Shown: positions 5,959-15,376, numbered from the stretch's first letter. The stretch is DNA of 64,000 nt from Oscillospiraceae bacterium (GCA_017465625.1 JAFTVV010000022.1:1-64000), one strand, 5' to 3'. Notes: generated from the sequence alone by a model not told the origin. Program-made: numbers and translations.

Positions 5959-8652
5959 ATGATGGAAAGAAAGGAACAGCAGGAGCACATCGAACAGCAA
6001 AGCTGGGAGGCCCATACTGGCCTGAAAATTGCATATCGCGTATGGCGTGTGCTGTTTGCAGCGATGAAGATTGCTGTTGGCGCTTTTGCAACAGTTTTTT
6101 TGGTCGTATTTATCAGCGGCTTTGTTTTTGCCGGGATGCTTGGCAGTTTTCTGGAAGATGAAATTTTACCCAGTGCGTCTCTGGATTTAAGCGATCTGAC
6201 TTTGGATTTAAATTCCACCATCTATTATATTGATGACGATAAGCAGATTCAGGTTCAGCAGGAGATCGATGCAAAGATAGACCGCAAGTGGGTGGAGTAT
6301 GAAGATATTCCCGAGCATATGATCAATGCTGCCATTGCGGTTGAGGACCATCGTTTTTATAAGCATCAGGGTGTAGACTGGATTACAACCATTCAGGCGT
6401 GTGCCAGAATGTTCTTTGGCGATTCCTCTGTGGGCGGCTCCAGTATTACCCAGCAGCTGGTGAAAAATACGTTTGGTAATTCCAGCGTTACAGTGCAGAG
6501 AAAGCTTCTGGAAATTTTTCAGGCTACCGAGATGGAGAAGAAATACGATAAACAAACCATCCTGGAGTATTACCTGAACGTCATTTATTTAGGACAAAAC
6601 TGCAACGGCATCAAGACAGCTGCTGAGACTTATTATGGTAAGGAGCTTCCCAAGCTTACAGCGGCAGAATGTGCAAGTATCATCGGCATTACCAACAGCC
6701 CCACTTATTACGATCCCTATCAGAACCCGGAGAATAACCGTGCCCGTACAGAGACGATTTTGTGGCTGATGCGCAATCAGGGCTACCTGACAGAGGAGCA
6801 GTATCAGGAAGAGCTGAACCGGGAGCTGGTGCTCAAGTGCGGCATTGATTTTGAAGACCAATGGGTGATGTGCGAGGCAGAAAACTGCGGATATGAAGAT
6901 ACCGTGTCCACCTTGCAGCAAGAAGACGGCCGTTATTTCTGTCCCTACTGCGGCGCACAGATTTTCGTGGAAAAGAATAATTCCAGCAGTATGTATTCCT
7001 ATCACACGGAAGCGGTTGTCAAAGATGTAGCGAAAGCCTTGGCGGAACAGGACGGCGTTGAATGGAATTATTCCACCCAGGAATTTTATATGCAGCGCAT
7101 CCAAAGCGGCGGCTACCATATCTATTCTACGTTGGATTGGGATATTCAAAAGCAGTTAGAGAAGATCTATTACGATATGGACAACATTCCGGCGGTGCGT
7201 GGCGGTCAGAAGCTGCAATCTGCAATGGTAATTGTGGATAACCGTACCGGAGATATCGTTGCCCTTGTAGGCGGCACCGGAGAGAAAACTGAATATTACG
7301 GATGGGATCGTACCAATGCAGAACTGCAATCCGGTTCGTCCATTAAGCCCATTGCAGTATACGGACCTGCTTTTGAAATGGGCGTCATTACCCCTGCCAC
7401 GGTTGTAAAGGATTTACCGCTGAACTATGACGACGGTAACTGGCCCAGAAATGATAACTGGAAGTATAACTACTCCCGAACAATCTATGCAGGCGTTACC
7501 TCCTCTGTCAATGCCGTGTGTGCCTGGACACTGGATATGATTGGCACAGACTACAGCTTTGATTTTGCCAAGAACAAATTCGGCCTGCATACACTGATTG
7601 AGCGTTATGTGGACGAAAACGGTGTTGTGCACAGCGATAACAATTACGCACCTTTGGCGATGGGCGCCCAGACATGGGGTGTGACTGTCCGGGATATGGC
7701 CTGCGCTTTTGCGACCTATGCCAATAACGGTGTTTATCGTGAGGGCAGAACCTTTACAAAGGTCATCGACAGTGAGGGCAATGTTGTGTTAAACAACACA
7801 CAGCGTTCCGAACAGATCGTGAGTGAAAAAACGGTAGACTATATGAACTACTGCCTGGTAAATGCCACAAAACACGGAACCGGTTGGGAAGCAGACCTTT
7901 CCTATAGCCACGGCATCACAACAGCAGGCAAAACCGGTACCACTACCAGCAATAAAGACCGTTGGTATTGCGGTTTTACAGGCTACTATACGGCGGCAGT
8001 GTGGTGCGGCTTCGATCAGCCGGATTCCATTTCACCGATCTATGTGAACAACCCCTCTGCGGTGCTGTTCAAGAAGGTGATGGGCCCCATCCACAGCGGT
8101 TTGAGAGATAAGCCTCTTTATGATTACCGCGTGATGGAAGATGTGGAGGTCTGTCTGGATTCCGGAATGTTGGCAACGGATGCTTGCCGTAGCGATGTTC
8201 GTACGACTGATGAATTCGGTCGCGTGGTGTCCTCTGCGGCTTATGAAGAGGACCTGCCCACAAAGAAGTGCAACAAGCACGTAACGGTAGAGTACTGTTC
8301 CGGCGGCGGTGTGGCTACTCCCTACTGCAAGCTGTTCGCTCTGGTGGACGAGGAAGTGATCATTGAAGAAAAATCCCTCGTGAAGCTGACTCAGAAAGAG
8401 ATTGATGAGATTTATAAAGCAGGCCAGCACGGTCTGGTTGCACAGTATACCAATAATAATTGGATTTATCTGATTAATGAGGACGGCAGTGATGGTGTAT
8501 TCAGAGGTCTGAACGGAAGACTGATGCAGGAAGAAGATGCGCCCTATTTAATCTGTCCTGTGCACACAGAGAGAATGTGGGAAGAATATCAGCAGAACGC
8601 GCCCACAGAACCGGAGCCCACTGAGCCCGACGATACCATTGATATGCACTAA
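5959..8652 (+). CDS. Class A penicillin-binding protein (PBP1A-type) with an inserted zinc-ribbon motif
   Basis: This bifunctional peptidoglycan synthase polymerises glycan strands and cross-links peptides outside the membrane. Of 897 residues, the N-terminal tail is cytosolic, a span lies at about 36-60, and the glycosyltransferase 51 domain shows AVEDHRFYKHQG, GGSSITQQLVKN and LNVIYLGQ. The transpeptidase domain has S460-S-I-K463, S516-V-N518 and K658-T-G660. Between them sits Cys305-x4-Cys310-x17-Cys328-x2-Cys331 (ending CPYCGAQ), a zinc-ribbon pattern not part of standard PBP1A. The start ATG (an ATGATG pair) follows AGGAGG. The C-terminus is Pro/Glu/Thr-rich. The next gene starts 21 bases downstream. 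Confidence 0.93.
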   Translation: MMERKEQQEHIEQQSWEAHTGLKIAYRVWRVLFAAMKIAVGAFATVFLVVFISGFVFAGMLGSFLEDEILPSASLDLSDLTLDLNSTIYYIDDDKQIQVQQEIDAKIDRKWVEYEDIPEHMINAAIAVEDHRFYKHQGVDWITTIQACARMFFGDSSVGGSSITQQLVKNTFGNSSVTVQRKLLEIFQATEMEKKYDKQTILEYYLNVIYLGQNCNGIKTAAETYYGKELPKLTAAECASIIGITNSPTYYDPYQNPENNRARTETILWLMRNQGYLTEEQYQEELNRELVLKCGIDFEDQWVMCEAENCGYEDTVSTLQQEDGRYFCPYCGAQIFVEKNNSSSMYSYHTEAVVKDVAKALAEQDGVEWNYSTQEFYMQRIQSGGYHIYSTLDWDIQKQLEKIYYDMDNIPAVRGGQKLQSAMVIVDNRTGDIVALVGGTGEKTEYYGWDRTNAELQSGSSIKPIAVYGPAFEMGVITPATVVKDLPLNYDDGNWPRNDNWKYNYSRTIYAGVTSSVNAVCAWTLDMIGTDYSFDFAKNKFGLHTLIERYVDENGVVHSDNNYAPLAMGAQTWGVTVRDMACAFATYANNGVYREGRTFTKVIDSEGNVVLNNTQRSEQIVSEKTVDYMNYCLVNATKHGTGWEADLSYSHGITTAGKTGTTTSNKDRWYCGFTGYYTAAVWCGFDQPDSISPIYVNNPSAVLFKKVMGPIHSGLRDKPLYDYRVMEDVEVCLDSGMLATDACRSDVRTTDEFGRVVSSAAYEEDLPTKKCNKHVTVEYCSGGGVATPYCKLFALVDEEVIIEEKSLVKLTQKEIDEIYKAGQHGLVAQYTNNNWIYLINEDGSDGVFRGLNGRLMQEEDAPYLICPVHTERMWEEYQQNAPTEPEPTEPDDTIDMH

Positions 8653-8673
8653 GAAGACCTGTGAGGAAATACA

Positions 8674-9540
8674 ATGATTTGGATGTCTGATGAATGGACT
8701 GATTATGAAGTTTTAGACGCCACTGCGGGAGAAAGACTGGAACGCTGGGGGAAATATCTGCTGGTTCGTCCGGACCCGCAGGTGATCTGGGATACACCGC
8801 ATATTGCGCCTCAGTGGAAAAAGTATGATGCCCGTTATGTTCGCTCCAATACCGGCGGCGGACATTGGACGGATAACCATTTGCCGGAACGCTGGCAGAT
8901 TCGTTATAAGGATTATTTGACCTTTAATGTAAAGCCGATGAACTTTAAGCATACCGGTGTATTCCCGGAGCAGGCGGCGAACTGGGACTTTATTCGGGAA
9001 AAGGTTGCTTCTGCCGGCCGACCGGTACGGGTGTTGAATCTTTTTGCATATTCCGGCGGTGCCACATTGGCTGCTGCTGCCGGCGGCGCGGAAGTGTTTC
9101 ACGTGGATGCCTCCAAGGGAATGGTGGCGTGGGCCAAGGAAAATGCAAAATCCTCCGGATTGGATGACCGTCCCATTCACTGGATCGTGGACGATTGTGC
9201 AAAGTTCATTCAACGGGAAATTCGTCGCGGTCGTCGTTATGACGGGATTATTATGGATCCGCCCAGCTATGGCCGCGGACCCAGCGGTGAAATTTGGAAG
9301 ATGGAAACAAGCTTTTATCCCTTTTTGTTGGAGGTAAGGAAGCTGCTGACAGATCATCCGTTGTTTGTCATCATCAATTCGTATACTACCGGCTTAGCAC
9401 CTTCCGCAGTCGGCTACGCATCGGATGTTGTGTTCGGGCAGACCCACGGCGGCGGTACCGCGGTAGGAGAATTGGGTCTGCCGGTTAAAAGCAGTGGGCT
9501 GATGCTGCCTTGTGGCTCTACAGGCCGCTGGACACCCTGA
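8674..9540 (+). CDS. Class I SAM-dependent methyltransferase (RlmI/COG1092-like)
   Basis: A 288-residue methyltransferase resembling the 23S rRNA m5C enzyme group without its PUA domain. The Rossmann fold opens with VLNLFAYSGGATLAAAAGGA (SAM-binding), followed by FHVDASKGMVAWAKENA and the catalytic-type motif IIMDPPSYGRGP. N-terminal residues (YDARYVRSNTGGGHW) match the family. GAGGAAA lies before the ATG; a second ATG three codons later is possible. It sits between the PBP1A gene and ecfA1, whose start follows within 23 bases, so it may share their transcript. The substrate is not certain. Confidence 0.8.
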   Translation: MIWMSDEWTDYEVLDATAGERLERWGKYLLVRPDPQVIWDTPHIAPQWKKYDARYVRSNTGGGHWTDNHLPERWQIRYKDYLTFNVKPMNFKHTGVFPEQAANWDFIREKVASAGRPVRVLNLFAYSGGATLAAAAGGAEVFHVDASKGMVAWAKENAKSSGLDDRPIHWIVDDCAKFIQREIRRGRRYDGIIMDPPSYGRGPSGEIWKMETSFYPFLLEVRKLLTDHPLFVIINSYTTGLAPSAVGYASDVVFGQTHGGGTAVGELGLPVKSSGLMLPCGSTGRWTP

Positions 9541-9562
9541 CAGAATGCTTGGAGGAATAAAA

Positions 9563-10411
9563 TTGAGTACTGCAATCCGAGTAGAACATTTGGAGTATAA
9601 CTATCCGGGCGTGGATGACACGCCCGGCACTGCTGTATTTGAGGACCTGAACCTGACAGTAGAGCAGGGGAGCTTTGTGGCAATTTTGGGCGGCAATGGA
9701 TGTGGAAAATCCACATTGGCCAAACATTTCAATGCAATACTGCTGCCCTGTGGCGGTAAGGTTTATGTCTATGATACAGATACATCTGCCGAAGATCGTC
9801 TGATGCAGGTGCGTCGTCACGTGGGAATGGTATTTCAAAATCCCGACAATCAGATCGTTGCCAATGTGGTGGAAGAGGATGTGGCTTTCGGACCGGAGAA
9901 TTTGGGCGTTGCCAGTCCTGCAATTCGCCAGCGGGTTGACAAAGCTTTGAAGCAGGTTGGTATGTACGAGTACCGCAATCATGCGCCCCACCTGCTGTCC
10001 GGCGGACAGAAGCAACGTATTGCGATCGCAGGTGTCGTTGCTATGGAGCCCAAATGCATTGTTTTGGACGAGCCCACAGCAATGTTGGACCCACAAGGTC
10101 GGCGTGAAGTGCTGAAAACCATTATGGATTTAAATAAGGATAAGGATATTACCGTTATTCTAATTACCCATCACATGGACGAAGCTGCTAAAGCCGGTCG
10201 GGTGGTTGTATTACACGAGGGGCAGGTTGCGTTGGACGGGACTCCCAAGGAGGTATTCTCTCAGGTTGAGAAACTTCACGAAATGGGTCTTCGTGCCCCT
10301 GAAACCACAGAGCTTTGCTGGATGCTCAATCAGCAAGGCTTCCACGTGGATGTTGCTTGTTTAGATGAAGAAGAGTGTGCGCAGACACTGTATGAGGCCC
10401 TTAAAAAATAG
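9563..10411 (+). CDS. ecfA1: ECF transporter ATPase subunit EcfA1 (CbiO type)
   Basis: One of two ATPases driving the energy-coupling-factor transporter, which serves vitamin- and metal-specific S components. Of 282 residues: Walker A GGNGCGKS with Lys49, Q-loop VFQNPDNQIVANVVEEDVAF (the EcfA form), signature LSGGQKQRIA, Walker B CIVLDEPTAMLD and switch His in ILITHHMDEA. TTG at 9563 is chosen because GGAGGA lies six bases upstream; the upstream in-frame ATG at 9545 overlaps no ribosome site. It heads ecfA1-ecfA2-ecfT-truA. No S component is encoded here, fitting a shared group II module. Confidence 0.93.
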   Translation: MSTAIRVEHLEYNYPGVDDTPGTAVFEDLNLTVEQGSFVAILGGNGCGKSTLAKHFNAILLPCGGKVYVYDTDTSAEDRLMQVRRHVGMVFQNPDNQIVANVVEEDVAFGPENLGVASPAIRQRVDKALKQVGMYEYRNHAPHLLSGGQKQRIAIAGVVAMEPKCIVLDEPTAMLDPQGRREVLKTIMDLNKDKDITVILITHHMDEAAKAGRVVVLHEGQVALDGTPKEVFSQVEKLHEMGLRAPETTELCWMLNQQGFHVDVACLDEEECAQTLYEALKK

Positions 10412-10442
10412 GGTACAGATCTGACCCACAGGAGGAATGAAA

Positions 10443-11306
10443 TTGACACCGATTTTACAGGTAAAAAACCTTACACATATATATAGTGTTGGCACACCGT
10501 TTGAACACGTGGCACTGAAGGATGTTTCCTTTTCTATTGAAAAAGGTGAATTTGTCGGCATTATAGGACATACCGGCTCGGGTAAATCCACCCTGATGCA
10601 ACACCTCAATGGGCTGATCAAACCCACAGAAGGTGCTGTTTTGCTGGACGGACAGGACATTTGGTCGGATAAAAAATTCACAAGGCAGTGCCGTTTTCGG
10701 GTTGGTCTTGTGTTTCAGTATCCGGAGTATCAGCTTTTTGAAGAGACGGTTTATAAGGATATTGCTTTTGGACCGAAAAATATGGGTTTGAAGCCGGAAG
10801 AGATTGATCGCCGTGTACGGGAGGCTGCAGGATTCGTCGGCCTGACGGAAGAACAGCTAAACGTGTCTCCTTTTGACCTTTCCGGCGGACAAAAGCGCCG
10901 TGTTGCCATTGCCGGTGTGATCGCAATGGAGCCGGAAGTGCTGATTTTGGATGAACCCACTGCCGGTCTGGACCCGGATGGCAGAGAGGATATTCTTCAG
11001 AATATTCAGAATTATCGAAAAGCCAAAAATGCGACCATTATGATGGTCAGCCACTCTATGAATGATGTGGCAAAGCTGACAGATCGGCTCTTGGTTTTAA
11101 GCAATGCTGAGCTTGCAATGAATGGCACGCCCAAAGAGGTGTTTGCCCACGCACAGGAATTAACAGAGATGGGGTTGGATATTCCGGAAGTGACCCGTGT
11201 TTTCTTAAAGCTTCGTGCTTTGGGACTGGATGTGGACCCGGTATACTCGCTGGAGCAGGCAGTGGATGCGCTGGTTGCCAGCAAGGGAGGGTCTGCAGAT
11301 GCTTAA
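10443..11306 (+). CDS. ecfA2: ECF transporter ATPase subunit EcfA2 (CbiO type)
   Basis: The second ATPase of the ECF module (287 residues). Walker A is GHTGSGKS with Lys48; the Q-loop reads VFQYPEYQLFEETVYKDIAF, typical of EcfA2; the signature is LSGGQKRRVAIAG, Walker B VLILDEPTAGLD and the switch His is in MMVSHSMND. A TTG at 10443 is preferred: GGAGGA (10431-10436) is six bases upstream, whereas the ATG at 10437 abuts that site directly. The stop overlaps the ecfT start by eight bases, indicating coupled translation. Confidence 0.93.
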   Translation: MTPILQVKNLTHIYSVGTPFEHVALKDVSFSIEKGEFVGIIGHTGSGKSTLMQHLNGLIKPTEGAVLLDGQDIWSDKKFTRQCRFRVGLVFQYPEYQLFEETVYKDIAFGPKNMGLKPEEIDRRVREAAGFVGLTEEQLNVSPFDLSGGQKRRVAIAGVIAMEPEVLILDEPTAGLDPDGREDILQNIQNYRKAKNATIMMVSHSMNDVAKLTDRLLVLSNAELAMNGTPKEVFAHAQELTEMGLDIPEVTRVFLKLRALGLDVDPVYSLEQAVDALVASKGGSADA

Positions 11307-12105
11307 AGATATTACATTGGGTCAGTATTTCCCCGGAAATTCCATCATTCATCGGTTAGATCCTCGAACCAAATTGCTGTTTTTGGTTGTCTATATTGCG
11401 GCCTTGTTTGTTGCTGCAAGCTGGATTTCTTATGGACTGATGCTGTCTTTTTTGATTTTTGTGATAGCCGTATCCAAAATCCCCGTAAAGTCTATTCTTC
11501 GGGGAATGAAGCCGCTTGTATTTATATTGGCATTTACTGCAATTTTAAACATCTTTTTCACAGGCGGAAAAACTGTTCTTGTGGAATTTTGGGGATTATC
11601 CATTACCAAAGAGGGAATTATACGAGCAGTGTTTATGATCTCGCGGATTATGATGCTGATCACAGGTACATTCCTGCTAACCTATACAACCTCTCCGATT
11701 GCATTGACGGATGGCCTGGAATCTTTGCTTGGTCCGCTGAAGAAGATTCACCTGCCGGTGCACGAACTTTCTATGATGATGTGCATTGCGCTTCGTTTTA
11801 TCCCCACCTTGATTGAAGAGACGGATAAGATTATGTCTGCTCAAAAGGCAAGAGGCGCTGATTTTGAAACCGGCAATATTTTTAAGCGCGTCCGTGCTCT
11901 GGTTCCGATTTTGGTGCCGCTGTTTATCAGTGCGTTCCGCCGTGCGGATGAGCTGGCAACAGCGATGGAGTGCCGCTGTTATCAGGGCGGCAAAGGAAGA
12001 ACAAAAATGAAGCTTTTGCGCTATCATCGTGCGGATTTGCTGGCATTTTTGACGGCTATTGCGCTGCTGGCCGGAACGATTGTGCTGCGGCACTTTGGCC
12101 TGTGA
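11299..12105 (+). CDS. ecfT: ECF transporter transmembrane subunit EcfT
   Basis: EcfT is the membrane scaffold linking the ATPases to S components. The 268-residue protein starts MLKDITLGQYFPG and contains SIIHRLDPRTKLL, the family motif, several hydrophobic segments, and the two coupling-helix motifs SQKARGAD-like (SAQKARGADFE) and ECRCYQGGKGRT near the C-terminus that insert into the ATPases. GGGAGGG precedes the ATG, which lies inside the end of ecfA2. truA follows after about eight bases. Confidence 0.93.
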   Translation: MLKDITLGQYFPGNSIIHRLDPRTKLLFLVVYIAALFVAASWISYGLMLSFLIFVIAVSKIPVKSILRGMKPLVFILAFTAILNIFFTGGKTVLVEFWGLSITKEGIIRAVFMISRIMMLITGTFLLTYTTSPIALTDGLESLLGPLKKIHLPVHELSMMMCIALRFIPTLIEETDKIMSAQKARGADFETGNIFKRVRALVPILVPLFISAFRRADELATAMECRCYQGGKGRTKMKLLRYHRADLLAFLTAIALLAGTIVLRHFGL

Positions 12106-12113
12106 GGTATATG

Positions 12114-12887
12114 ATGCGGAATATTGCATTATTTTTAACCTATGAGGGCACTGCATACCATGGTTGGCAGGCACAGAAAAATCTGGCAACGGTTCAGCAA
12201 ACCTTAGAAAAGGCCGTTGCAATGGTCGTCAATCACACCGTGCACGTTATCGGTTGCGGAAGAACAGATGCCGGTGTCCACGCCCGTTGCTATGTCGCCA
12301 ATTTCAGGACAGAGTCCACCATTCCGGTAGAACGCTTGCCCTATGCACTCAATACCCATTTGCCTGTGGACATTGTGGTAACAAAGGCTTTTGAGGTGCA
12401 CGAAGGCTTTAATGCTATTGGCTCCTGCGCCAAAAAAGAATATACCTATACCATCTACAATTCCCGTGTGCGTGATCCGTTTTACGTAAATCGCGCTTGG
12501 TTTTACCCCAAGCATTTGGATGAAAAGATTCTGCAGCAAGCGGCAGACCAATTTGTGGGCACGCACGACTTTGCAGCTGTGCGCAGTGTGGGTACAGATG
12601 TTAAATCCACTGTTCGTACCGTATACTATTTTAATGTGGAACGGCACGGCAACATTATTGAGCTAAAAGTCTGCGCCAATGGATTTTTGTATAATATGGC
12701 CCGTGCAATGGTTGGAACGGTTGTTTACTGCGCGGAGGGGAAGTTTCCTCCTGCGCAAATCGGGCAGATTCTTGAAAACGGAAATCGTACTGCGGCAGGT
12801 CCGACAGTTCCTCCCGGAGGCCTGTATATGACCCACCTGTGGTATGATGATGGAATCGAAAAATTTGAACATCCCGAGCTTATTTAG
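12114..12887 (+). CDS. truA: tRNA pseudouridine(38-40) synthase TruA, copy 1
   Basis: TruA isomerises uridines 38-40 of the tRNA anticodon arm. The 257-residue protein has LFLTYEGTAYHGWQAQ, the catalytic GCGRTDAGVHARCYVAN, KKEYTYTIYN and GFLYNMARAMVGT. An ATGATG pair gives starts at 12111 or 12114; the second has better spacing from GAGG. The position after ecfT is the usual Firmicutes place for the housekeeping truA. A second, diverged copy lies at 58597-59331. Confidence 0.93.
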   Translation: MRNIALFLTYEGTAYHGWQAQKNLATVQQTLEKAVAMVVNHTVHVIGCGRTDAGVHARCYVANFRTESTIPVERLPYALNTHLPVDIVVTKAFEVHEGFNAIGSCAKKEYTYTIYNSRVRDPFYVNRAWFYPKHLDEKILQQAADQFVGTHDFAAVRSVGTDVKSTVRTVYYFNVERHGNIIELKVCANGFLYNMARAMVGTVVYCAEGKFPPAQIGQILENGNRTAAGPTVPPGGLYMTHLWYDDGIEKFEHPELI

Positions 12888-12945
12888 AATTTTCTTGTTT
12901 TGATGCTTTCAATGCGGAAGCATCATTTGAAAGGTTGTGATTGCA

Positions 12946-15240
12946 ATGCAGCCAAAGCTGTGTACCAAGTGTAAAAAGAATATTGCTGTGGTGTTTATCA
13001 CCAAGGTGGAGAACGGTGTTTCCACAAATGAAGGCTTTTGTCTGAAATGCGCCCGTAGTCTGGGCATTCCCCAGATTGATGCGGCGGTAAGGCAGATGGG
13101 CTTTTCTGAAGAGGATTTGGATAATCTGTCCGATGAAATGAGCAATATGTTCGGGCAAAACGAAATGGACAATGAGGATGATCCGGATGAACGGGAGAGC
13201 CGCACTGCAACTTTTCCCATGATCAACCAGCTGTTTAATCAAATGAATCCCGGAAAATCCAATTTACCTGCCAAGCAGGAACAGCCCCAGGAGGAGGAAC
13301 AGCAGGGCAGTGGCAAAAAGAAAAATAAAAAGCATAAATTCTTAGATAGCTACTGCATGGACCTTACCGGAAGAGCGAAAGACGGAAAGCTGGATAAGGT
13401 GATTGGCCGCGATGAAGAAACGGAACGTGTGATTCAAATTCTGAATCGCCGTCAGAAAAACAACCCCTGCCTGATCGGTGAACCGGGTGTGGGCAAAACT
13501 GCCATTGCAGAGGGGCTTGCACAGCGCATTGCTGCAGGTGATGTGCCGTATAAGCTTCGCGATAAAGAAGTATTTTTGCTGGATTTGACAGCGCTTGTTG
13601 CAGGCACACAATTCCGTGGCCAGTTTGAGAGCCGTATGAAGAGCTTGATTGGCGAAATCAAGGAATGCGGCAATATTATCCTTGTAATTGATGAGGTGCA
13701 CAATCTTGTGGGTGCAGGGGATGCCGAGGGCTCGATGAATGCGGCAAACATCCTGAAGCCTGCCCTTTCCCGTGGGGAAATTCAGGTGATTGGTGCAACC
13801 ACGTTTAATGAATACCGCAAGCATATCGAAAAAGATGCGGCGTTGGAGCGCCGTTTCCAACCGATTATGGTTGCAGAGCCCTCCTTGGAGGAGGCCTGTC
13901 AGATTATGCAGGCCATTGCCCAAACCTACGGTCAGTTCCACGGTGTTACGGTTTCCCCCGAAATTGCACGCCAGTGTGTGTTGCTGTCGGAGCGCTATAT
14001 AACCGATCGCTTCCTGCCGGATAAGGCGATTGACCTGCTGGATGAGGCCTGCTCGGACGTGAATTTGCGCTGTAAGGAAATCTCCCATCTGGCGGAGTTG
14101 AAGAAGGAGCGAAACGATTACGAATTAGAGCTTCGGATGCTTACCGAGGATACGGAAAATGAACATTATGAGCGCCTGGCCCATATTCGCAGTCGTTTGT
14201 GTCAGCTGGCAGATGAAATTGAAAAGCTGGAAAGCGTTCCTGCGCCTGCTGTCACAATGGAAAATCTTGCCCGTATTATTGAATTGTGGACAAAAATTCC
14301 TGCCAGCAAAATCAAGGCTCAGGAATATCAGCAAATCAAGGGCTTGGCAGATCGGCTGAAGACGCATATTGTAGGTCAGGATGAAGCGGTGGATGCGGTA
14401 GCACGGGCTATTCGCAGAAAACGCGTAGGAATTTCTACGAAAAACCGTCCTGTGTCCTTTATCTTTGTCGGCCCTACCGGTGTAGGTAAGACCGAACTGG
14501 TGAAGTGTCTTGCAGATGATCTGTTTGATTCTGTGGATTCCTTGATCCGCCTGGATATGTCCGAATATATGGAAAAGCATACCGTTTCCAAGCTGATCGG
14601 TTCGCCTCCCGGCTATGTAGGCTATGATGAGGCAGGTCAGTTGACGGAGAAAATTCGCAGAAAGCCTTATAGCGTGGTGCTTTTCGATGAAATTGAAAAG
14701 GCACATCCGGATGTTTTGAATGTGCTGCTGCAGGTTTTGGATGACGGACGCATTACGGATGCCCAGGGTCGCACGGTGAACTTTGAAAACGCAGTGATCG
14801 TGATGACCTCCAATGCCGGCTCTGAGGGCAACGTCAGCGGATTGGGATTCGGACGCACACAGCAGGATATGGTCAAAGACAAGACGATGAAGGCCTTGCG
14901 TGAGTTCCTGCGTCCTGAATTTTTGAACCGTGTGGATGAAATTATTACGTTTAACCATCTGTCTGAGGAACATTTCCTCGGTATTGCGGATATTATGCTG
15001 AAGGAATTGCAGGAAAATCTTGCCCAACGCGGTTTGGCAATGAATTATACCGATGAAGTCCGTAGACTGCTTGTTAAGGAGGCTTATTCCGTGACCTACG
15101 GCGCGCGGAATCTGCGTCGAACGATTCAGCGGTTGCTGGAAGACCCCATCAGTGAAAAAATCATTGATTCTTTTGAAAATCCCATTTCTTCCATCAGCGT
15201 AACGGTACAAGATGATCAAATTGTTATAACCACAAAGTAA
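12946..15240 (+). CDS. ClpC-like AAA+ unfoldase with an N-terminal zinc finger
   Basis: A two-ring ATPase predicted to feed substrates to ClpP. Of 764 residues, the first 40 form a CxxC-x22-CxxC zinc-finger (Cys6, 9, 32, 35) resembling McsA rather than the double Clp-N repeat of ClpC. A charged linker with a Gln/Glu/Lys stretch follows. D1 has Walker A with Lys184 and DE at 249-250; a coiled-coil middle domain lies near 380-430; D2 has Walker A Lys515 and DE at 581-582. Leu633-Gly-Phe635 sits where ClpP-docking loops occur. ATG 12946 is preferred over a GTG three codons earlier that crowds AAAGG. A terminator follows at once. Confidence 0.88.
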   Translation: MQPKLCTKCKKNIAVVFITKVENGVSTNEGFCLKCARSLGIPQIDAAVRQMGFSEEDLDNLSDEMSNMFGQNEMDNEDDPDERESRTATFPMINQLFNQMNPGKSNLPAKQEQPQEEEQQGSGKKKNKKHKFLDSYCMDLTGRAKDGKLDKVIGRDEETERVIQILNRRQKNNPCLIGEPGVGKTAIAEGLAQRIAAGDVPYKLRDKEVFLLDLTALVAGTQFRGQFESRMKSLIGEIKECGNIILVIDEVHNLVGAGDAEGSMNAANILKPALSRGEIQVIGATTFNEYRKHIEKDAALERRFQPIMVAEPSLEEACQIMQAIAQTYGQFHGVTVSPEIARQCVLLSERYITDRFLPDKAIDLLDEACSDVNLRCKEISHLAELKKERNDYELELRMLTEDTENEHYERLAHIRSRLCQLADEIEKLESVPAPAVTMENLARIIELWTKIPASKIKAQEYQQIKGLADRLKTHIVGQDEAVDAVARAIRRKRVGISTKNRPVSFIFVGPTGVGKTELVKCLADDLFDSVDSLIRLDMSEYMEKHTVSKLIGSPPGYVGYDEAGQLTEKIRRKPYSVVLFDEIEKAHPDVLNVLLQVLDDGRITDAQGRTVNFENAVIVMTSNAGSEGNVSGLGFGRTQQDMVKDKTMKALREFLRPEFLNRVDEIITFNHLSEEHFLGIADIMLKELQENLAQRGLAMNYTDEVRRLLVKEAYSVTYGARNLRRTIQRLLEDPISEKIIDSFENPISSISVTVQDDQIVITTK

Positions 15241-15279
15241 GCAATCGGGAGCGTAACGTTTGCGCTCCCGATTGCTTTA
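15241..15279 (+). terminator. Terminator of the clpC-like gene
   Basis: Thirteen-bp perfect arms (15241-15253 and 15263-15275) around a nine-base loop, followed by TTTA. The stem starts right after the stop codon. Confidence 0.75.
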
Positions 15280-15281
15280 TG

Positions 15282-15308
15282 TGCCGAAAAATGTCGAATA
15301 ATGTCGAA
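15282..15308 (+). promoter_or_regulatory. Three 10-bp-phased TGNCGAA boxes (0A-box-like)
   Basis: TGCCGAA, TGTCGAA and TGTCGAA begin at 15282, 15292 and 15302, exactly one helical turn apart. TGTCGAA is the core of the Spo0A-binding 0A box, and the gene downstream encodes a Spo0A-type DNA-binding domain, so autoregulation is the likely role. Further partial matches (TGTTGAA at 15362) lie closer to the promoter. Confidence 0.6.
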
Positions 15309-15376
15309 AGTTTTAAAATACCAGAAAAAATAGTTTATAAACAGCGAAAAAGAACGAAAAATGTTGAATATAATAC

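Noticed and set aside
14125-15219. Minus-strand open frame opposite the clpC-like gene
   Set aside because: No recognisable domain or ribosome site, and it lies wholly inside D2 of a conserved ATPase.
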